This document shows, piece after piece, positions 17,658 through 26,652 of a stretch of 64,000 nucleotides of DNA. The notes beneath the pieces are model-generated. The model worked only from the letters and a program-made list of their open reading frames with translations, ran no database searches and was not told where the DNA came from. Both the position numbers and the translations under genes were made by a program. Within the stretch, counting starts at the first letter, position 1; each line of letters starts with the position of its first letter. The stretch spans positions 746,036 to 810,035 of the forward strand of contig DEQW01000001.1 in the NCBI GenBank assembly GCA_002360635.1, read 5' to 3'. Origin of the DNA: Flavobacteriaceae bacterium UBA3356 (GTDB taxonomy: Bacteria > Bacteroidota > Bacteroidia > Flavobacteriales > Flavobacteriaceae).

Positions 17658-19013
17658 ATGATTTTTAAAAGTGGAAGATATTCCGGCTATTTAAGGCCAA
17701 TAACCTATGTGATTGATCTTTTGATCATTCATCTCTGGGCTTTCTATTTCTTTGCTGAAACTTACGAAATCATCAACTATATTGCTTTTGTAACATTAGG
17801 ATGGATCATACTTTCTTTAAAGTCCAGTTTTTACGAAATATACCGTTTTACACACGTAGCGAAAATCATGTCGCTAATTGGAAAGCAGTTTATTATCTTC
17901 TTTTTAATTGTCTTTGCATATTTTGGAATTTTTAATGCCGAAAGTACAAATGCTATTTCGGTAATTAATTATGTTCTTTTAGTATTTGCCTGCATAACAG
18001 CGGTAAAGTTTGCAATATATTTCTTGCTAAAAAGGTATAGGGTGCTTACAGGAGGCAACAATAGAAAAGTTGTAATTATTGGCCTAAATAAAAAAACAGA
18101 TCAGTTGCGTAAGTTCTTTTCAGATAATCCCGAGTATGGATATCAACTTGACAAAACATTCAACTTAAAAGGACCTCAAAAAGCTTCTATTGAAGAGTGT
18201 ATAGAATATATTACCAATAATAATGTGGAAGAAATTTATTCATCAGTGGCCGAGTTAAACAATAAGGAACTTATTCAGTTAATAGACTACGTTGATAATA
18301 ATCTTAAAACACTTAAATTCCTTCCAGATAACAAAGAAATTTACAGTAAAAAGCTAGATTTTAGCTATTATGGAGTGTTGCCTATCTTGTCTTTACGAAA
18401 AATCCCTATTGATGAACCGTTTAACCAGTTTATTAAACGGGGGTTTGATATTATACTATCTTTATTTGTAATCGTAGGAATTCTCTCTTGGCTTACCCCA
18501 ATTTTGGCAATTTTTATAAAATTAGGCTCAAAAGGACCAGTGTTTTTTAAACAAAAAAGAAATGGGTTAGATTATAAAGAGTTCTTTTGTTACAAATTTA
18601 GGTCTATGAAGCCAAACCCAATGGCTCACCTGCATCAAATAACAAAAGGCGATTCTAGAGTTACGTGGATAGGGCGCATTTTACGTAAAACAAGTATAGA
18701 CGAAATGCCACAATTTATCAACGTACTAAAGGGCGATATGTCTGTTGTGGGGCCACGCCCTCATATGGTAAGCCACACACACATGTATGCCGAACGTATT
18801 GATAAATTTATGGTGCGTCATTTTATAAAACCTGGGATTACCGGATTAGCCCAAGTAAGTGGATATCGTGGCGAGGTGGAAACAGAAAATGATATTATAA
18901 ACCGTGTTAAATACGATATTTTTTATCTAGAAAATTGGTCGTTGTTCTTAGATATTAAAATTGTATTCCAGACAGTCTATAATGCAATTAAAGGCGATAA
19001 AAAAGCATATTAG
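17658..19013 (+). CDS. undecaprenyl-phosphate sugar phosphotransferase (WcaJ-like initiating enzyme)
   Basis: 451 residues in the WcaJ arrangement. Four N-terminal membrane spans (about 1-125) are followed by a nucleotide-binding-like middle domain (VVIIGLNKKTDQL near 137). Then comes the membrane re-entrant helix (FNQFIKRGFDIILS near 258) and the bacterial sugar transferase domain with GPVFFKQKRNG, FRSMKPN, TSIDEMPQFINVLKGDMSVVGPRP and PGITGLAQVSGYRG. It loads the first sugar phosphate onto undecaprenyl phosphate and so starts repeat-unit synthesis. Last gene of the ugd run; it overlaps the opposite-strand glycosyltransferase by four bases at its end. Confidence 0.92.
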   Translation: MIFKSGRYSGYLRPITYVIDLLIIHLWAFYFFAETYEIINYIAFVTLGWIILSLKSSFYEIYRFTHVAKIMSLIGKQFIIFFLIVFAYFGIFNAESTNAISVINYVLLVFACITAVKFAIYFLLKRYRVLTGGNNRKVVIIGLNKKTDQLRKFFSDNPEYGYQLDKTFNLKGPQKASIEECIEYITNNNVEEIYSSVAELNNKELIQLIDYVDNNLKTLKFLPDNKEIYSKKLDFSYYGVLPILSLRKIPIDEPFNQFIKRGFDIILSLFVIVGILSWLTPILAIFIKLGSKGPVFFKQKRNGLDYKEFFCYKFRSMKPNPMAHLHQITKGDSRVTWIGRILRKTSIDEMPQFINVLKGDMSVVGPRPHMVSHTHMYAERIDKFMVRHFIKPGITGLAQVSGYRGEVETENDIINRVKYDIFYLENWSLFLDIKIVFQTVYNAIKGDKKAY

Positions 19014-20179
19014 AGGTCATTAATTGCTTTATTTAATCCCTCAAACTGTTCTTTAAAATTGAAAGCCTTTATAGATTTGTTTTTTATATCTTCTTTTGAA
19101 AAAAATCTGGCCTTTTCAACATTTAAATTTGAAATAAAATTTTGAAGCGCATCAAAATCTGAAACAGGAATGTTCCAGCCCAATTGATGTTTTTCCACAA
19201 GGTCTCCACCTTCACCCCCTGCAAAATATAAAACAGGGAGCCCCAAACGAGTATATTCAAAAATTTTTGAAGGAACAGAGCCATAAATCCTATTGGTCAA
19301 AGGAATAAAAGCAATGTCATATTGCTGCAAGGCCCAGTGCAATTCAATTCGGTCTACTTCGCCATGATAAAAAATACTTTCCTTCGTTATTTTTGAAATT
19401 ATATTCGCTTCAGGCCCACCGCCATAGATATGAAGTTCAATACCATCTGGTAGTTGAATTTTATGACATATTTCAGCTAATCCTTGTGCTAAACCCAATA
19501 AACCTGCGTATACAAGTTTTATAGGCGTTTCAATTGGTTTTTCAGTAATTGTAGGAGGAGTAAAGTCAGGGATATTTCGGTATAAAAAAGTAGGAGTTTT
19601 ACAATATTTGGTAACATGCGAAAGAATTTCTTCAGACTGTCCTACGATCAAGTTTGATTTTCGGTAACAAAACCGCTCCATTTTCTCTAAAATTGAATAA
19701 TACGTTCCTTTATTCAACAAACCCATTTCCAATCCAGCCAACGGCCACAGATCCGAAACGTTTAAAATTCGTTTTTTTCCTAAAACCCAAGACCAAAATA
19801 CAGCTGTAAAACCTACAAAAACTGGAGAATACTGAATAAAAATGATTTTGGGATTTTTTCTGAAAAGAAAAAAAAGCGATAAGCTAAAGGAAAAAGAAAG
19901 CATAGAAAGTAAACGCAAAAACTTGTTTGAAGAATTACTCGCCCAGAGCCATAAGCGATGCGTTATTAAATCGTCTTCTGTTGTCTTTTTATAAAAACCG
20001 TCTTTATCTTTATACCCTTCGAAAATTTGTCCTGTGGGATAATTGGGCTTAGGACAAACAATGTGAACCCTAAAACCAGATTCTTGAAGTGCCTTTGCCA
20101 AAGAATACATACGATTGGACGCAGCTCCCTTTTCGGGTGGAAAGTAATTGGTTATTAATAAAATTTCTTTAGCACTCAT
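19010..20179 (-). CDS. glycosyltransferase family 4 (WcaI/WbuB-like)
   Basis: 389 residues from the ATG at 20179. A TTG twelve bases earlier is possible but lies inside the end of wecB. The N-terminal LLITNYFPPEKGAASNRMYSLAK and VCPKPNYPTGQIF segments are characteristic of the WcaI/WbuB-like branch. The C-terminal half has YAGLLGLAQGL, IYGGGPEA and the SVPSKIFEYTRLGLPVLYFAGGEGGDLV donor site. It is predicted to add a sugar to the lipid-linked intermediate. The start overlaps the wecB stop by 11 bases, so the pair is one operon; its end overlaps the WcaJ-like gene by four bases tail to tail. Confidence 0.88.
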   Translation of the reverse strand: MSAKEILLITNYFPPEKGAASNRMYSLAKALQESGFRVHIVCPKPNYPTGQIFEGYKDKDGFYKKTTEDDLITHRLWLWASNSSNKFLRLLSMLSFSFSLSLFFLFRKNPKIIFIQYSPVFVGFTAVFWSWVLGKKRILNVSDLWPLAGLEMGLLNKGTYYSILEKMERFCYRKSNLIVGQSEEILSHVTKYCKTPTFLYRNIPDFTPPTITEKPIETPIKLVYAGLLGLAQGLAEICHKIQLPDGIELHIYGGGPEANIISKITKESIFYHGEVDRIELHWALQQYDIAFIPLTNRIYGSVPSKIFEYTRLGLPVLYFAGGEGGDLVEKHQLGWNIPVSDFDALQNFISNLNVEKARFFSKEDIKNKSIKAFNFKEQFEGLNKAINDL

Positions 20180-21251
20180 ATAGATTTGCAATAATAGCTA
20201 CTATCCGTTCAGCTGCATGCCCATCCCATTTAGGAATGGTCTTGTAAGTTGTCCACTTATCATTTTTTAAATCGTCAAAAGCAGTGTTTATTTTTTGAAA
20301 ATCATTTCCAACAAGTCTATTCGTGCCAAATTCACAGGTTTCGGGTCTTTCAGTTGAATCTCTGAAAGTTATACATGGTACATTTAAAACCGAAGCTTCT
20401 TCTGTTATTCCACCTGAATCTGTCAATACAGCTTTGGCATGTTTTACAAGATAAATAAATGATAAATACCCTTGTGGCTCAACATAATGAAGGTTTTCAA
20501 AATTGAGACCTGCATCATCTAATATATTTTGTGTACGCGGGTGTACGGGGAAAATTATGGGTGTTCCATTTGCTTTTTCTACTATCTTTTGTAGTAAGCT
20601 TGAGAAAGACTCTTTAGCATCTACATTAGAAGGTCTATGTAATGTTAAAACATAATATTGTTTTTCTTCAAGCATTAGATCATCCCAAAAAACAGGTTTT
20701 TTAAGATTGGGCAGGTTTTTTTTAAGGGTGTCTATCATAACATTTCCCACAAAAAAAATCCGTTTTTCAGGAATACCTGCGTTTAATAAGTTGCTATTGG
20801 CAGTTTCTGATGTTGTAAAAAAATAGTCGGTAATACTATCTGTAACCATTCTGTTTATCTCTTCGGGCATGTTAAGGTCACCAGAGCGTATACCCGCTTC
20901 AATGTGGGCAACTTTTACGTGGGCTTTTTTAGCCACAATGGCGCAGGCCATAGTCGACGTAACGTCACCTACTACTAATACAAGGTCTGTTTTGTTTTCT
21001 TCCAGTTCTTTTTCAAAAGCAACCATAATTGCTGCAGTTTGGGTAGCTTGCGAACCACTCTTTACATTTAGGTTTACTGCAGGTTTTGGGATATTTAATT
21101 CGTTAAAAAAAGTTTCGCTCAGGTTTTTATTGTAATGTTGTCCCGTATGTACAAGCCTATGCTCTATTCCTTCCTTCTTTTCAATGGCATGGATTATTGG
21201 GGCAATTTTCATGAAATTGGGACGAGCGCCCGCAACGATGGTTATTTTCAT
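20169..21251 (-). CDS. wecB: UDP-N-acetylglucosamine 2-epimerase (non-hydrolysing)
   Basis: 360 residues of the WecB family, interconverting UDP-GlcNAc and UDP-ManNAc in the cytoplasm. Visible signatures are GARPNFMKIAP (7-17), HTGQHYN (36-42), GDVTSTMAC with Asp95, HIEAGIRSGD (116-125), HRPSNVD (about 205), and the C-terminal LTDSGGITEEAS and FRDSTERPET blocks. Its product could feed the WecG/TagA-like transferase at 13257. First gene of a two-gene minus-strand unit with a TATTTTTG box 112 bases upstream. Confidence 0.95.
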   Translation of the reverse strand: MKITIVAGARPNFMKIAPIIHAIEKKEGIEHRLVHTGQHYNKNLSETFFNELNIPKPAVNLNVKSGSQATQTAAIMVAFEKELEENKTDLVLVVGDVTSTMACAIVAKKAHVKVAHIEAGIRSGDLNMPEEINRMVTDSITDYFFTTSETANSNLLNAGIPEKRIFFVGNVMIDTLKKNLPNLKKPVFWDDLMLEEKQYYVLTLHRPSNVDAKESFSSLLQKIVEKANGTPIIFPVHPRTQNILDDAGLNFENLHYVEPQGYLSFIYLVKHAKAVLTDSGGITEEASVLNVPCITFRDSTERPETCEFGTNRLVGNDFQKINTAFDDLKNDKWTTYKTIPKWDGHAAERIVAIIANLYEC

Positions 21252-21362
21252 CCGTATAAAATATTTGAAAAATATGAAGATGGAATGTCCTGATTATCCA
21301 TAGTCAATTGGGTTGTAAATTTTTCAGTAGCCATTTCATAATGTGTTTGTAAATACGCTATT

Positions 21363-21370
21363 CAAAAATA
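21363..21370 (-). promoter_or_regulatory. TAnnTTTG promoter box for wecB
   Basis: On the minus strand this reads TATTTTTG. It lies 112 bases before the wecB ATG, in a 159-base gap that otherwise shows nothing. The long leader makes the assignment moderate. Confidence 0.4.
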
Positions 21371-21410
21371 CAAATAACTTTTTCGCCTATTGTACTTAAT
21401 AGAAAACCTT

Positions 21411-22724
21411 TCAACTAAGTTTTGAAACAAACTGTTTTAATTTTCCGCTTTGGTTTCGTTTTAATAATGCCACGTGTTTGTATGTAATGTTGAGGTTACT
21501 CTCAACGTATTTTGATAATGCTTTCTCAATGTTTTTTAAGTTATCTGCCGTCAGTTCTTTTTCTGCAACATATATAATTGTAAAAGCATCTAAGGCGGTT
21601 TGTTCTACTACAAACTCTTTTACATTTCCATCTTCTTCAATTACGCTTTTTGTCACATAATAAAAAGTATGCCCTGGGACGGTTTTTCCTTCTTTTAAAA
21701 GAGCATTATCGTTAGATCGACCTATCAATTGCTTTAAGACAGGCTTTTTAAAAGTAGAAGTTTTATCAAGTACCCCTAAATCCCCAACATCATACCGTAT
21801 AAATGGATGGGCTTTGTTGTAAAGCGAGGTAACAACAATACGACCGGATTTTCCTTTTTCAACAGGTTGGTTATTTTCGTCTAAAATTTCAATAAAAAGT
21901 GTTTCATTGTTTACTTGAAACTCTTCTTCAGCATTGGTAAAAGCCAATAAATCAAGCTCGCTCGCACCGTATTCATTTATAATAGGAACCCCTAACTGTT
22001 CTTCTAAAAGCTTTTTATCACTCTCATAAAGCATTTCGCTAGTGACAATACATGTTTTTAGAGTTTGGCAAACAGATTTTAGTATCAAGTTCTTTTTCTG
22101 AAGATATTTCGCAAACAACACAATAGAACTAGTATGACCATTGATGTAATCAAATTTTTTTCTTTGGAAAACAGATAAAAATTCCTCTAGCTTTTCTTCG
22201 GAAAGATCAAAAATAGGAAACCGGTACCGGTTGCTTAACTTATCTTTTAACCGTTCTTTTTGATAGCCCTTAAAGTCCAACGGAATTCCGTAAAAACGAG
22301 CTTGAAAAGAAGTGTCAAGATCAATACCATGCCATCCAAAGCGATTGATAATTACCGCCCATGTAAGAGCATGACAAAGTTTATCCTTTGAATAAAACAA
22401 AGGTGTTCCGCTAGACCCCGAGGTTTTACTTGTATAAGTATTTTTCTTTGAAAAACCGTTAGAAAACCGCTTCTTTAAAGGAATTTGCAGATTTCTTTTG
22501 GTTAAAACAGGGACATCTTCCCATTTTTTAATCGCCTTACCATCAATAAAAGACTGATAAAAAGGGTTTTCTCGCAGATGATATTCAAATACTTTTTGTC
22601 GACAATCCTTTACATAGGCCTCGTAATCGGCTTCTGAAATTTGTTGAATCTCTTTCAACCGTTTCTTTGCTTCCTGAATAGGAAACCCCTTTAACCGTAA
22701 TGTAGTTTCAAATAAATTCAACAT
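21411..22724 (-). CDS. CapK/PaaK-like adenylate-forming protein
   Basis: 437 residues related to phenylacetate-CoA ligase and to CapK of capsule loci. The ATP-binding phosphate loop TSGSSGTPLFYSK lies near residue 108. INEYGASELDLLAF (about 245) and IRYDVGDLG (about 308) are the adenylation motifs, and a lysine-bearing C-terminal subdomain follows. Members near polysaccharide genes probably activate an acid for transfer to a sugar; the substrate is unknown. It shares no operon with wecB (160-base gap) and diverges from purD. An unrelated acyl-CoA ligase role is possible. Confidence 0.8.
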   Translation of the reverse strand: MLNLFETTLRLKGFPIQEAKKRLKEIQQISEADYEAYVKDCRQKVFEYHLRENPFYQSFIDGKAIKKWEDVPVLTKRNLQIPLKKRFSNGFSKKNTYTSKTSGSSGTPLFYSKDKLCHALTWAVIINRFGWHGIDLDTSFQARFYGIPLDFKGYQKERLKDKLSNRYRFPIFDLSEEKLEEFLSVFQRKKFDYINGHTSSIVLFAKYLQKKNLILKSVCQTLKTCIVTSEMLYESDKKLLEEQLGVPIINEYGASELDLLAFTNAEEEFQVNNETLFIEILDENNQPVEKGKSGRIVVTSLYNKAHPFIRYDVGDLGVLDKTSTFKKPVLKQLIGRSNDNALLKEGKTVPGHTFYYVTKSVIEEDGNVKEFVVEQTALDAFTIIYVAEKELTADNLKNIEKALSKYVESNLNITYKHVALLKRNQSGKLKQFVSKLS

Positions 22725-22754
22725 AAAAAATTAGGGCTTCAAGTTACAAACAAT

Positions 22755-22762
22755 TATTTTTG
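22755..22762 (+). promoter_or_regulatory. TAnnTTTG promoter box for purD
   Basis: TATTTTTG ends 21 bases before the ATG at 22784. It covers the alternative TTG start at 22760, which rules that start out. Confidence 0.6.
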
Positions 22763-22783
22763 AAGTCGAAAAAATTCTTTCCT

Positions 22784-24055
22784 ATGAACATCTTAATATT
22801 AGGCTCTGGTGGCCGAGAACATACTTTTGCGTATCAACTTAAAAAAAGTGAACTGTGCGATGCATTGTTTGTAGCACCCGGAAATGCCGGAACCGAAGCG
22901 ATTGCGCAAAATCTGGATTTAAAAGTAACCGATTTTAAAGCGATTGAAAAAGCTGTTGTAAAACACGATATTGAGATGGTCGTAGTAGGGCCAGAAGATC
23001 CGTTGGTTCAAGGGATAGCAGATTATTTTTCTGCTTCAGAAAAATTAAAAGACGTGATGCTTATTGGTCCTTCAGAAAGAGGTGCTTTGTTGGAAGGCAG
23101 TAAAGAACGTGCCAAAGAGTTTATGGCGATGCACAAAATCCCGACCGCAGCGTATGAAAGTTTTACAAAAGAATCATTAGAAGCTGGAAAAGCGTTTTTA
23201 GAAACACTCCAACCACCGTACGTTTTAAAAGCAGATGGATTAGCTGCAGGAAAAGGTGTTTTAATATTGGAAGATATTGAAGAAGCTAAAAATGAACTTG
23301 AAAAGATGTTAAGTGGAAAATTTGGCGAAGCTAGTAACACAGTGGTTATTGAAGAATTCCTTGACGGTATTGAACTAAGCGTATTTGTATTGACCGATGG
23401 TAAGAACTACAAGGTTCTGCCAACAGCCAAAGATTACAAACGCATTGGTGAAGGTGATAAAGGCTTGAACACTGGTGGTATGGGAGCGATTTCGCCTGTT
23501 CCTTTTGCAGATGAAAAATTAATGCAAAAAATTGAAGACCGAATTGTAAAACCTACGGTTGAAGGACTTCAAAAAGAAGAAATAAATTATAAAGGTTTCA
23601 TCTTCATTGGTCTTATAAAAGTAAATAATGAACCTTACGTTATTGAATACAACGTTCGTATGGGTGATCCCGAAACCGAAGTTGTATTACCAAGAATAAA
23701 AACAGATTTAGGGAAATTATTGCAAGCCACATTTCAGCAAAAATTAGATTCAATCAATTTAGAGATTGATTCGCGAGCAGCAACGACTGTAATGGTTGTG
23801 TCTGGCGGTTATCCTGAAGCGTATGAAAAAGGAAAGGAAATTTCAGGAATTGAAACCATAGAAGATTCCATTGTTTTTCACGCAGGTACTGCAATGAAAG
23901 ATGGTAAAGTTGTTACCAATGGCGGAAGGGTTATTGCCATTACTTCCTTAGATGAAGATTACAAAAAGGCACTAAAAAAATCCTACCAAAACATAGAAAA
24001 ACTATCTTTTGACAGGATGTACTTTAGAAAAGATATAGGGTTCGATTTAAATTAA
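22784..24055 (+). CDS. purD: phosphoribosylamine--glycine ligase
   Basis: GARS, the ATP-dependent second step of purine synthesis. It is 423 residues from ATG 22784, starting with MNILILGSGGREH as the family does; an in-frame TTG at 22760 lies inside the promoter box. The ATP-grasp domain shows PPYVLKADGLAAGKGV (about 137-152), VIEEFLDGIELSVF (about 187-200), GGMGAISP and EYNVRMGDPETEVVLPR (about 281-297). The C-terminal domain is complete. It stands alone and ends four bases before a convergent small gene. Confidence 0.96.
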   Translation: MNILILGSGGREHTFAYQLKKSELCDALFVAPGNAGTEAIAQNLDLKVTDFKAIEKAVVKHDIEMVVVGPEDPLVQGIADYFSASEKLKDVMLIGPSERGALLEGSKERAKEFMAMHKIPTAAYESFTKESLEAGKAFLETLQPPYVLKADGLAAGKGVLILEDIEEAKNELEKMLSGKFGEASNTVVIEEFLDGIELSVFVLTDGKNYKVLPTAKDYKRIGEGDKGLNTGGMGAISPVPFADEKLMQKIEDRIVKPTVEGLQKEEINYKGFIFIGLIKVNNEPYVIEYNVRMGDPETEVVLPRIKTDLGKLLQATFQQKLDSINLEIDSRAATTVMVVSGGYPEAYEKGKEISGIETIEDSIVFHAGTAMKDGKVVTNGGRVIAITSLDEDYKKALKKSYQNIEKLSFDRMYFRKDIGFDLN

Positions 24056-24059
24056 ACCC

Positions 24060-24296
24060 CTATCCTAAATATGAATGTGAAGTGGATGAGCGATCCTCTT
24101 CATTATTGTCATTGAATATTTTAAGTTGCTTCATCCAATAGAAAAACGCAACAAAACCAATGATAATGAACATCCAACTCACTATATTGGCGAGCCACCA
24201 GCTATCTAGCTCTAAGCTGCGAAGGGCATCATAAGGTATAAAAAGCACATCTTCAAATAAATCTGCAATACCGTAAAACAAATCTTTCCATTCCAT
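24060..24296 (-). CDS. small conserved membrane protein (DUF6341-like)
   Basis: 78 residues from the ATG at 24296. A TTG at 24317 is inside the minus-strand promoter box and unlikely. It begins MEWKDLFYGIADLFEDVLF, has one hydrophobic span (about 37-58) and an acidic, serine-rich tail. I recall this family (DUF6341) as a flavobacterial protein of unknown role, sometimes mislabelled as uracil phosphoribosyltransferase; it has none of that enzyme's motifs. It is divergent from the DUF6427-like gene, 39 bases apart, and convergent with purD. Confidence 0.7.
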   Translation of the reverse strand: MEWKDLFYGIADLFEDVLFIPYDALRSLELDSWWLANIVSWMFIIIGFVAFFYWMKQLKIFNDNNEEDRSSTSHSYLG

Positions 24297-24314
24297 ATCT
24301 GTATATTTATAGCA

Positions 24315-24322
24315 CAAAAATA
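24315..24322 (-). promoter_or_regulatory. TAnnTTTG promoter box for the small membrane protein
   Basis: Reads TATTTTTG on the minus strand, 18 bases before the ATG at 24296. It lies in the 39-base space shared with the divergent gene at 24336. Confidence 0.5.
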
Positions 24323-24335
24323 GAAAATACCCGCT

Positions 24336-25259
24336 ATGCTTACAAGCTTTTTCGGAAAATCTAAACCTATTAATTTCGTAATCTTCGGAGCGGTTATCTT
24401 TCTTGGGTATGTTTTTGGAGCTTTAGTACAAGTTGATAACGCTCTTAATCTTTCAAAACTACTTGTAAATTTCTTTTTTATTGGATGGTCTGTGTTCGCT
24501 ATTTTTCTGTTGGATTTTATTGTTCGGAAAAATGACCTTACCTACAAAAACACCTACACTGTCCTACTATTTACTTGTTTTTTAATAACATTGCCCGTTA
24601 TTTTTTTAGACCCAAACATATTGCTTGCCAATGTATTCTTATTGATGGCTTTTAGAAGGTTAGCGAGCCTTTCTTCGGAAAAAAATACAGAACGAAAAAT
24701 TCTAGATGCATCGCTCTGGATAACAGTGGCCGCTCTTTTTTATTTTTGGAGCATATTATTTTTTGTATTGTTATTTTTTTCCATTTTGCAGAAATCTGAA
24801 ACGAACCATAGGTGGTTTATTATCCCTTTCATTGGATTTGCTGCGATATTTATACTATCGGTTTCATTTCATTTAATAACGAATGACTCCTTTTTATGGA
24901 TAACGGAATGGATTCCGTCCATTAGTTTAGATTTTTCTGCATACAACAATATTCAATTACTACTTCCAGCAGCCATTATGGGGACATTTTTAATTTGGTC
25001 GCTGCCCTTTAGACTAGTTAAAATTGCTTCTTTGTCAAAAAAAGAAAAGCCGAATGCTATTTTATTGCTCGTAACATTGGCTGTGTGTTTGTTCATCACA
25101 TTTCTCAGTCCCCAAAAAACAGGAGCCGAATTGTTTTTTATAATCGCTCCGTTGTCAGTAATTGTAGCAAATTATATAGAGAACATTCAGGAATTTCGTT
25201 TTAAAGAAGGATTGCTTTGGCTGGTCGTTTTAGTGCCAATTGTATTGTTGTTCATATGA
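24336..25259 (+). CDS. polytopic membrane protein, DUF6427-like
   Basis: 307 residues with eight or nine hydrophobic spans and short polar loops. It begins MLTSFFGKSKPINF, and the pattern matches what I recall of DUF6427, a flavobacterial membrane family without known function. Its stop overlaps the start of the nuclease-like gene (ATGA, 25256-25259), so it heads a coupled operon that once ran on through the methyltransferase. No catalytic motif is visible. A role in envelope assembly is possible given the glycosyltransferase further down, but this is only inference. Confidence 0.65.
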   Translation: MLTSFFGKSKPINFVIFGAVIFLGYVFGALVQVDNALNLSKLLVNFFFIGWSVFAIFLLDFIVRKNDLTYKNTYTVLLFTCFLITLPVIFLDPNILLANVFLLMAFRRLASLSSEKNTERKILDASLWITVAALFYFWSILFFVLLFFSILQKSETNHRWFIIPFIGFAAIFILSVSFHLITNDSFLWITEWIPSISLDFSAYNNIQLLLPAAIMGTFLIWSLPFRLVKIASLSKKEKPNAILLLVTLAVCLFITFLSPQKTGAELFFIIAPLSVIVANYIENIQEFRFKEGLLWLVVLVPIVLLFI

Positions 25260-25903
25260 AAGCGCTCGATTTACAAATAGTAGAAACAGAATTACAAAAA
25301 CGGCTACAATATCCCTATGTTTGGGGGCGAAAACAAAATAACCTTTGGGACAACTACACCAATTTTATTTATACAACACCAACTTGGGAAGCTTTAATGC
25401 CGCAAATGGCTGAAATTGTTGCTACACATAAATTAAACAAACGGGAACTTTTTAATTATACCATAAACCGCTGGTACAACTTCTGGAGTGCCATGGCTGT
25501 AGAGCAAATATTTACGAACTTGCCGCAAGTAACTCCAACAAAAAACCGCAAGAATCGTTTAGTTGATTTTACCTTAATGAAGGTGCCATTCGATCATAAA
25601 ACCACAATCTTCCCGAAACAGTTTAAAAAGCCGCTGGCCTATGCAAAAAACAATGAAAAGGAAATGATAGAGTGGTTTTATAGTAATCAAAGTAAGGAAC
25701 AACGACATCATCTAAAAAACAGGTTGTTTATTGTTGTTTATGATAAAAATGAGCAACATTGGAAATTAAAAGCCAATCTGTTGTTGCTTAAAACCGAAAT
25801 AGAAAAATATGTTTCCAATTTCAATCCTAGCAAGCTACATTCCCTTACTTTTGCAGACAATTCGCAAGCATTGAGCGATATTATTTGGGTGATAGCTAAA
25901 TAA
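25256..25903 (+). CDS. putative nuclease-like protein (PD-(D/E)XK pattern), gene A
   Basis: 215 residues from the ATG in the ATGA overlap with the previous gene; earlier starts would lie inside that gene. I do not recognise the family. A plausible PD-(D/E)XK active site is visible: Glu83, Asp104 in RLVDFTLMK, then Asp113-x-Lys115 in VPFDHKTT. It is rich in Trp, Tyr and basic residues. The original neighbour to the right was probably the methyltransferase at 27097, because a second, decayed copy of this gene's last 88 bases lies directly before it and ends in an ATGA overlap with it. That would make A and the methyltransferase a restriction-modification-like pair. The last codons (VIAK) appear to be a new ending made at the cassette junction. 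Confidence 0.55.
   Translation: MKALDLQIVETELQKRLQYPYVWGRKQNNLWDNYTNFIYTTPTWEALMPQMAEIVATHKLNKRELFNYTINRWYNFWSAMAVEQIFTNLPQVTPTKNRKNRLVDFTLMKVPFDHKTTIFPKQFKKPLAYAKNNEKEMIEWFYSNQSKEQRHHLKNRLFIVVYDKNEQHWKLKANLLLLKTEIEKYVSNFNPSKLHSLTFADNSQALSDIIWVIAK
25803..25890 (+). repeat. long direct repeat, left copy (3' end of gene A)
   Basis: Matches 27003-27090 with 7 differences in 88 bp; the last 46 bp (25845-25890) are identical. The copies are exactly 1200 bp apart. Identity stops abruptly at 25891/27091, which marks the cassette junction. Confidence 0.95.
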
Positions 25904-25950
25904 TTTTGCTTATTTGTTATTGTCAATCCCTAATGCAAAATTCAGAATAA

Positions 25951-26190
25951 ATGAAAATTCAAGAAATAATCGAAAGTTTAGACTCTGAAAATAAAAAAAT
26001 TGGGTTACAACTTTCCAAAAGAAATGGATTCATTAATACAACTTGGCTTTTATACAAAAAAGGAATAGCATATTATTTTTTTGACATAAACCAAAAAATC
26101 GAATTCATTGATACCTATAGATACACCAAACCTGAATTATTAACTGAGTTTGAAAAATCAAATTTTGAAATTGAACTTTCTATAAATTAA
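25951..26190 (+). CDS. 79-residue protein of unknown function in the inserted cassette
   Basis: Starts with ATG and encodes a small charged protein (MKIQEIIESLDSENKKIGLQL...) with no membrane span and no motif I recognise. It is very AT-rich and converges with the PD-(D/E)XK gene, overlapping its stop by 11 bases. Its place inside the direct-repeat-bounded insert suggests it arrived with the HTH and nuclease genes and could act with them, for example as an immunity or accessory subunit. No evidence beyond position supports that. Confidence 0.55.
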   Translation: MKIQEIIESLDSENKKIGLQLSKRNGFINTTWLLYKKGIAYYFFDINQKIEFIDTYRYTKPELLTEFEKSNFEIELSIN

Positions 26191-26650
26191 TCTGGAATTG
26201 TATTCTTTTATTCCTTATTATTTTTTCCAATTGTTCGATTGTTAACATAGCATAAGAAGGAGACTTTTCATTTAAACACACAAAACAAAACCTAAACCTA
26301 TTACCTAATAATTTACCGAAATTAAATTCATTTTCAGTTGCACCAAAAAAGAATCCTTTTGGGTTATCTGGTAGATACTTTTTTGTAGTTTTTAATTCAA
26401 CAAAAATTATTTCGTCCAAATGTGTTTCTATATTTTTTTGTTCAAATTTAATTCCTTTCAATTTTGGTATATATACCATATCAAATGACTGTAAATAGTT
26501 ATAGGGAATATTGACTTTATCTAAAAGCTCTTTTTTCATATCCTTATCAATCTTAAAAAAACCTGTTTGTTTTTCTATGAGGTAGTTAATCCCTTGCTTT
26601 TCTGTTGCATTGTTAGATAATGTCAATATGAATGAGTGCTTCCTTGACAT
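26180..26650 (-). CDS. putative small restriction endonuclease (PD-(D/E)XK)
   Basis: 156 residues. The central segment fits a PD-(D/E)XK nuclease core: Asp57 in SFDMVYIPK, then Glu85-x-Lys87 in IIFVELKTTKK, followed by an aromatic helix region (GFFFGATENEFNFGKLLG) and a last strand FRFCFVCLN. It is preceded at three bases by a controller-type HTH gene, the C-R order of many Type II systems. The size is small but within the range of Type II enzymes. The obvious methyltransferase is the divergent gene at 27097, though that gene may have had another partner first. A nuclease of a toxin or other defence type is an alternative. Confidence 0.6.
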   Translation of the reverse strand: MSRKHSFILTLSNNATEKQGINYLIEKQTGFFKIDKDMKKELLDKVNIPYNYLQSFDMVYIPKLKGIKFEQKNIETHLDEIIFVELKTTKKYLPDNPKGFFFGATENEFNFGKLLGNRFRFCFVCLNEKSPSYAMLTIEQLEKIIRNKRIQFQINL

Positions 26651-26652
26651 TA

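Noticed and set aside
22760..22783. A TTG-started extension of purD
   Set aside because: It overlaps the TATTTTTG promoter box, and the family starts at the ATG at 22784.
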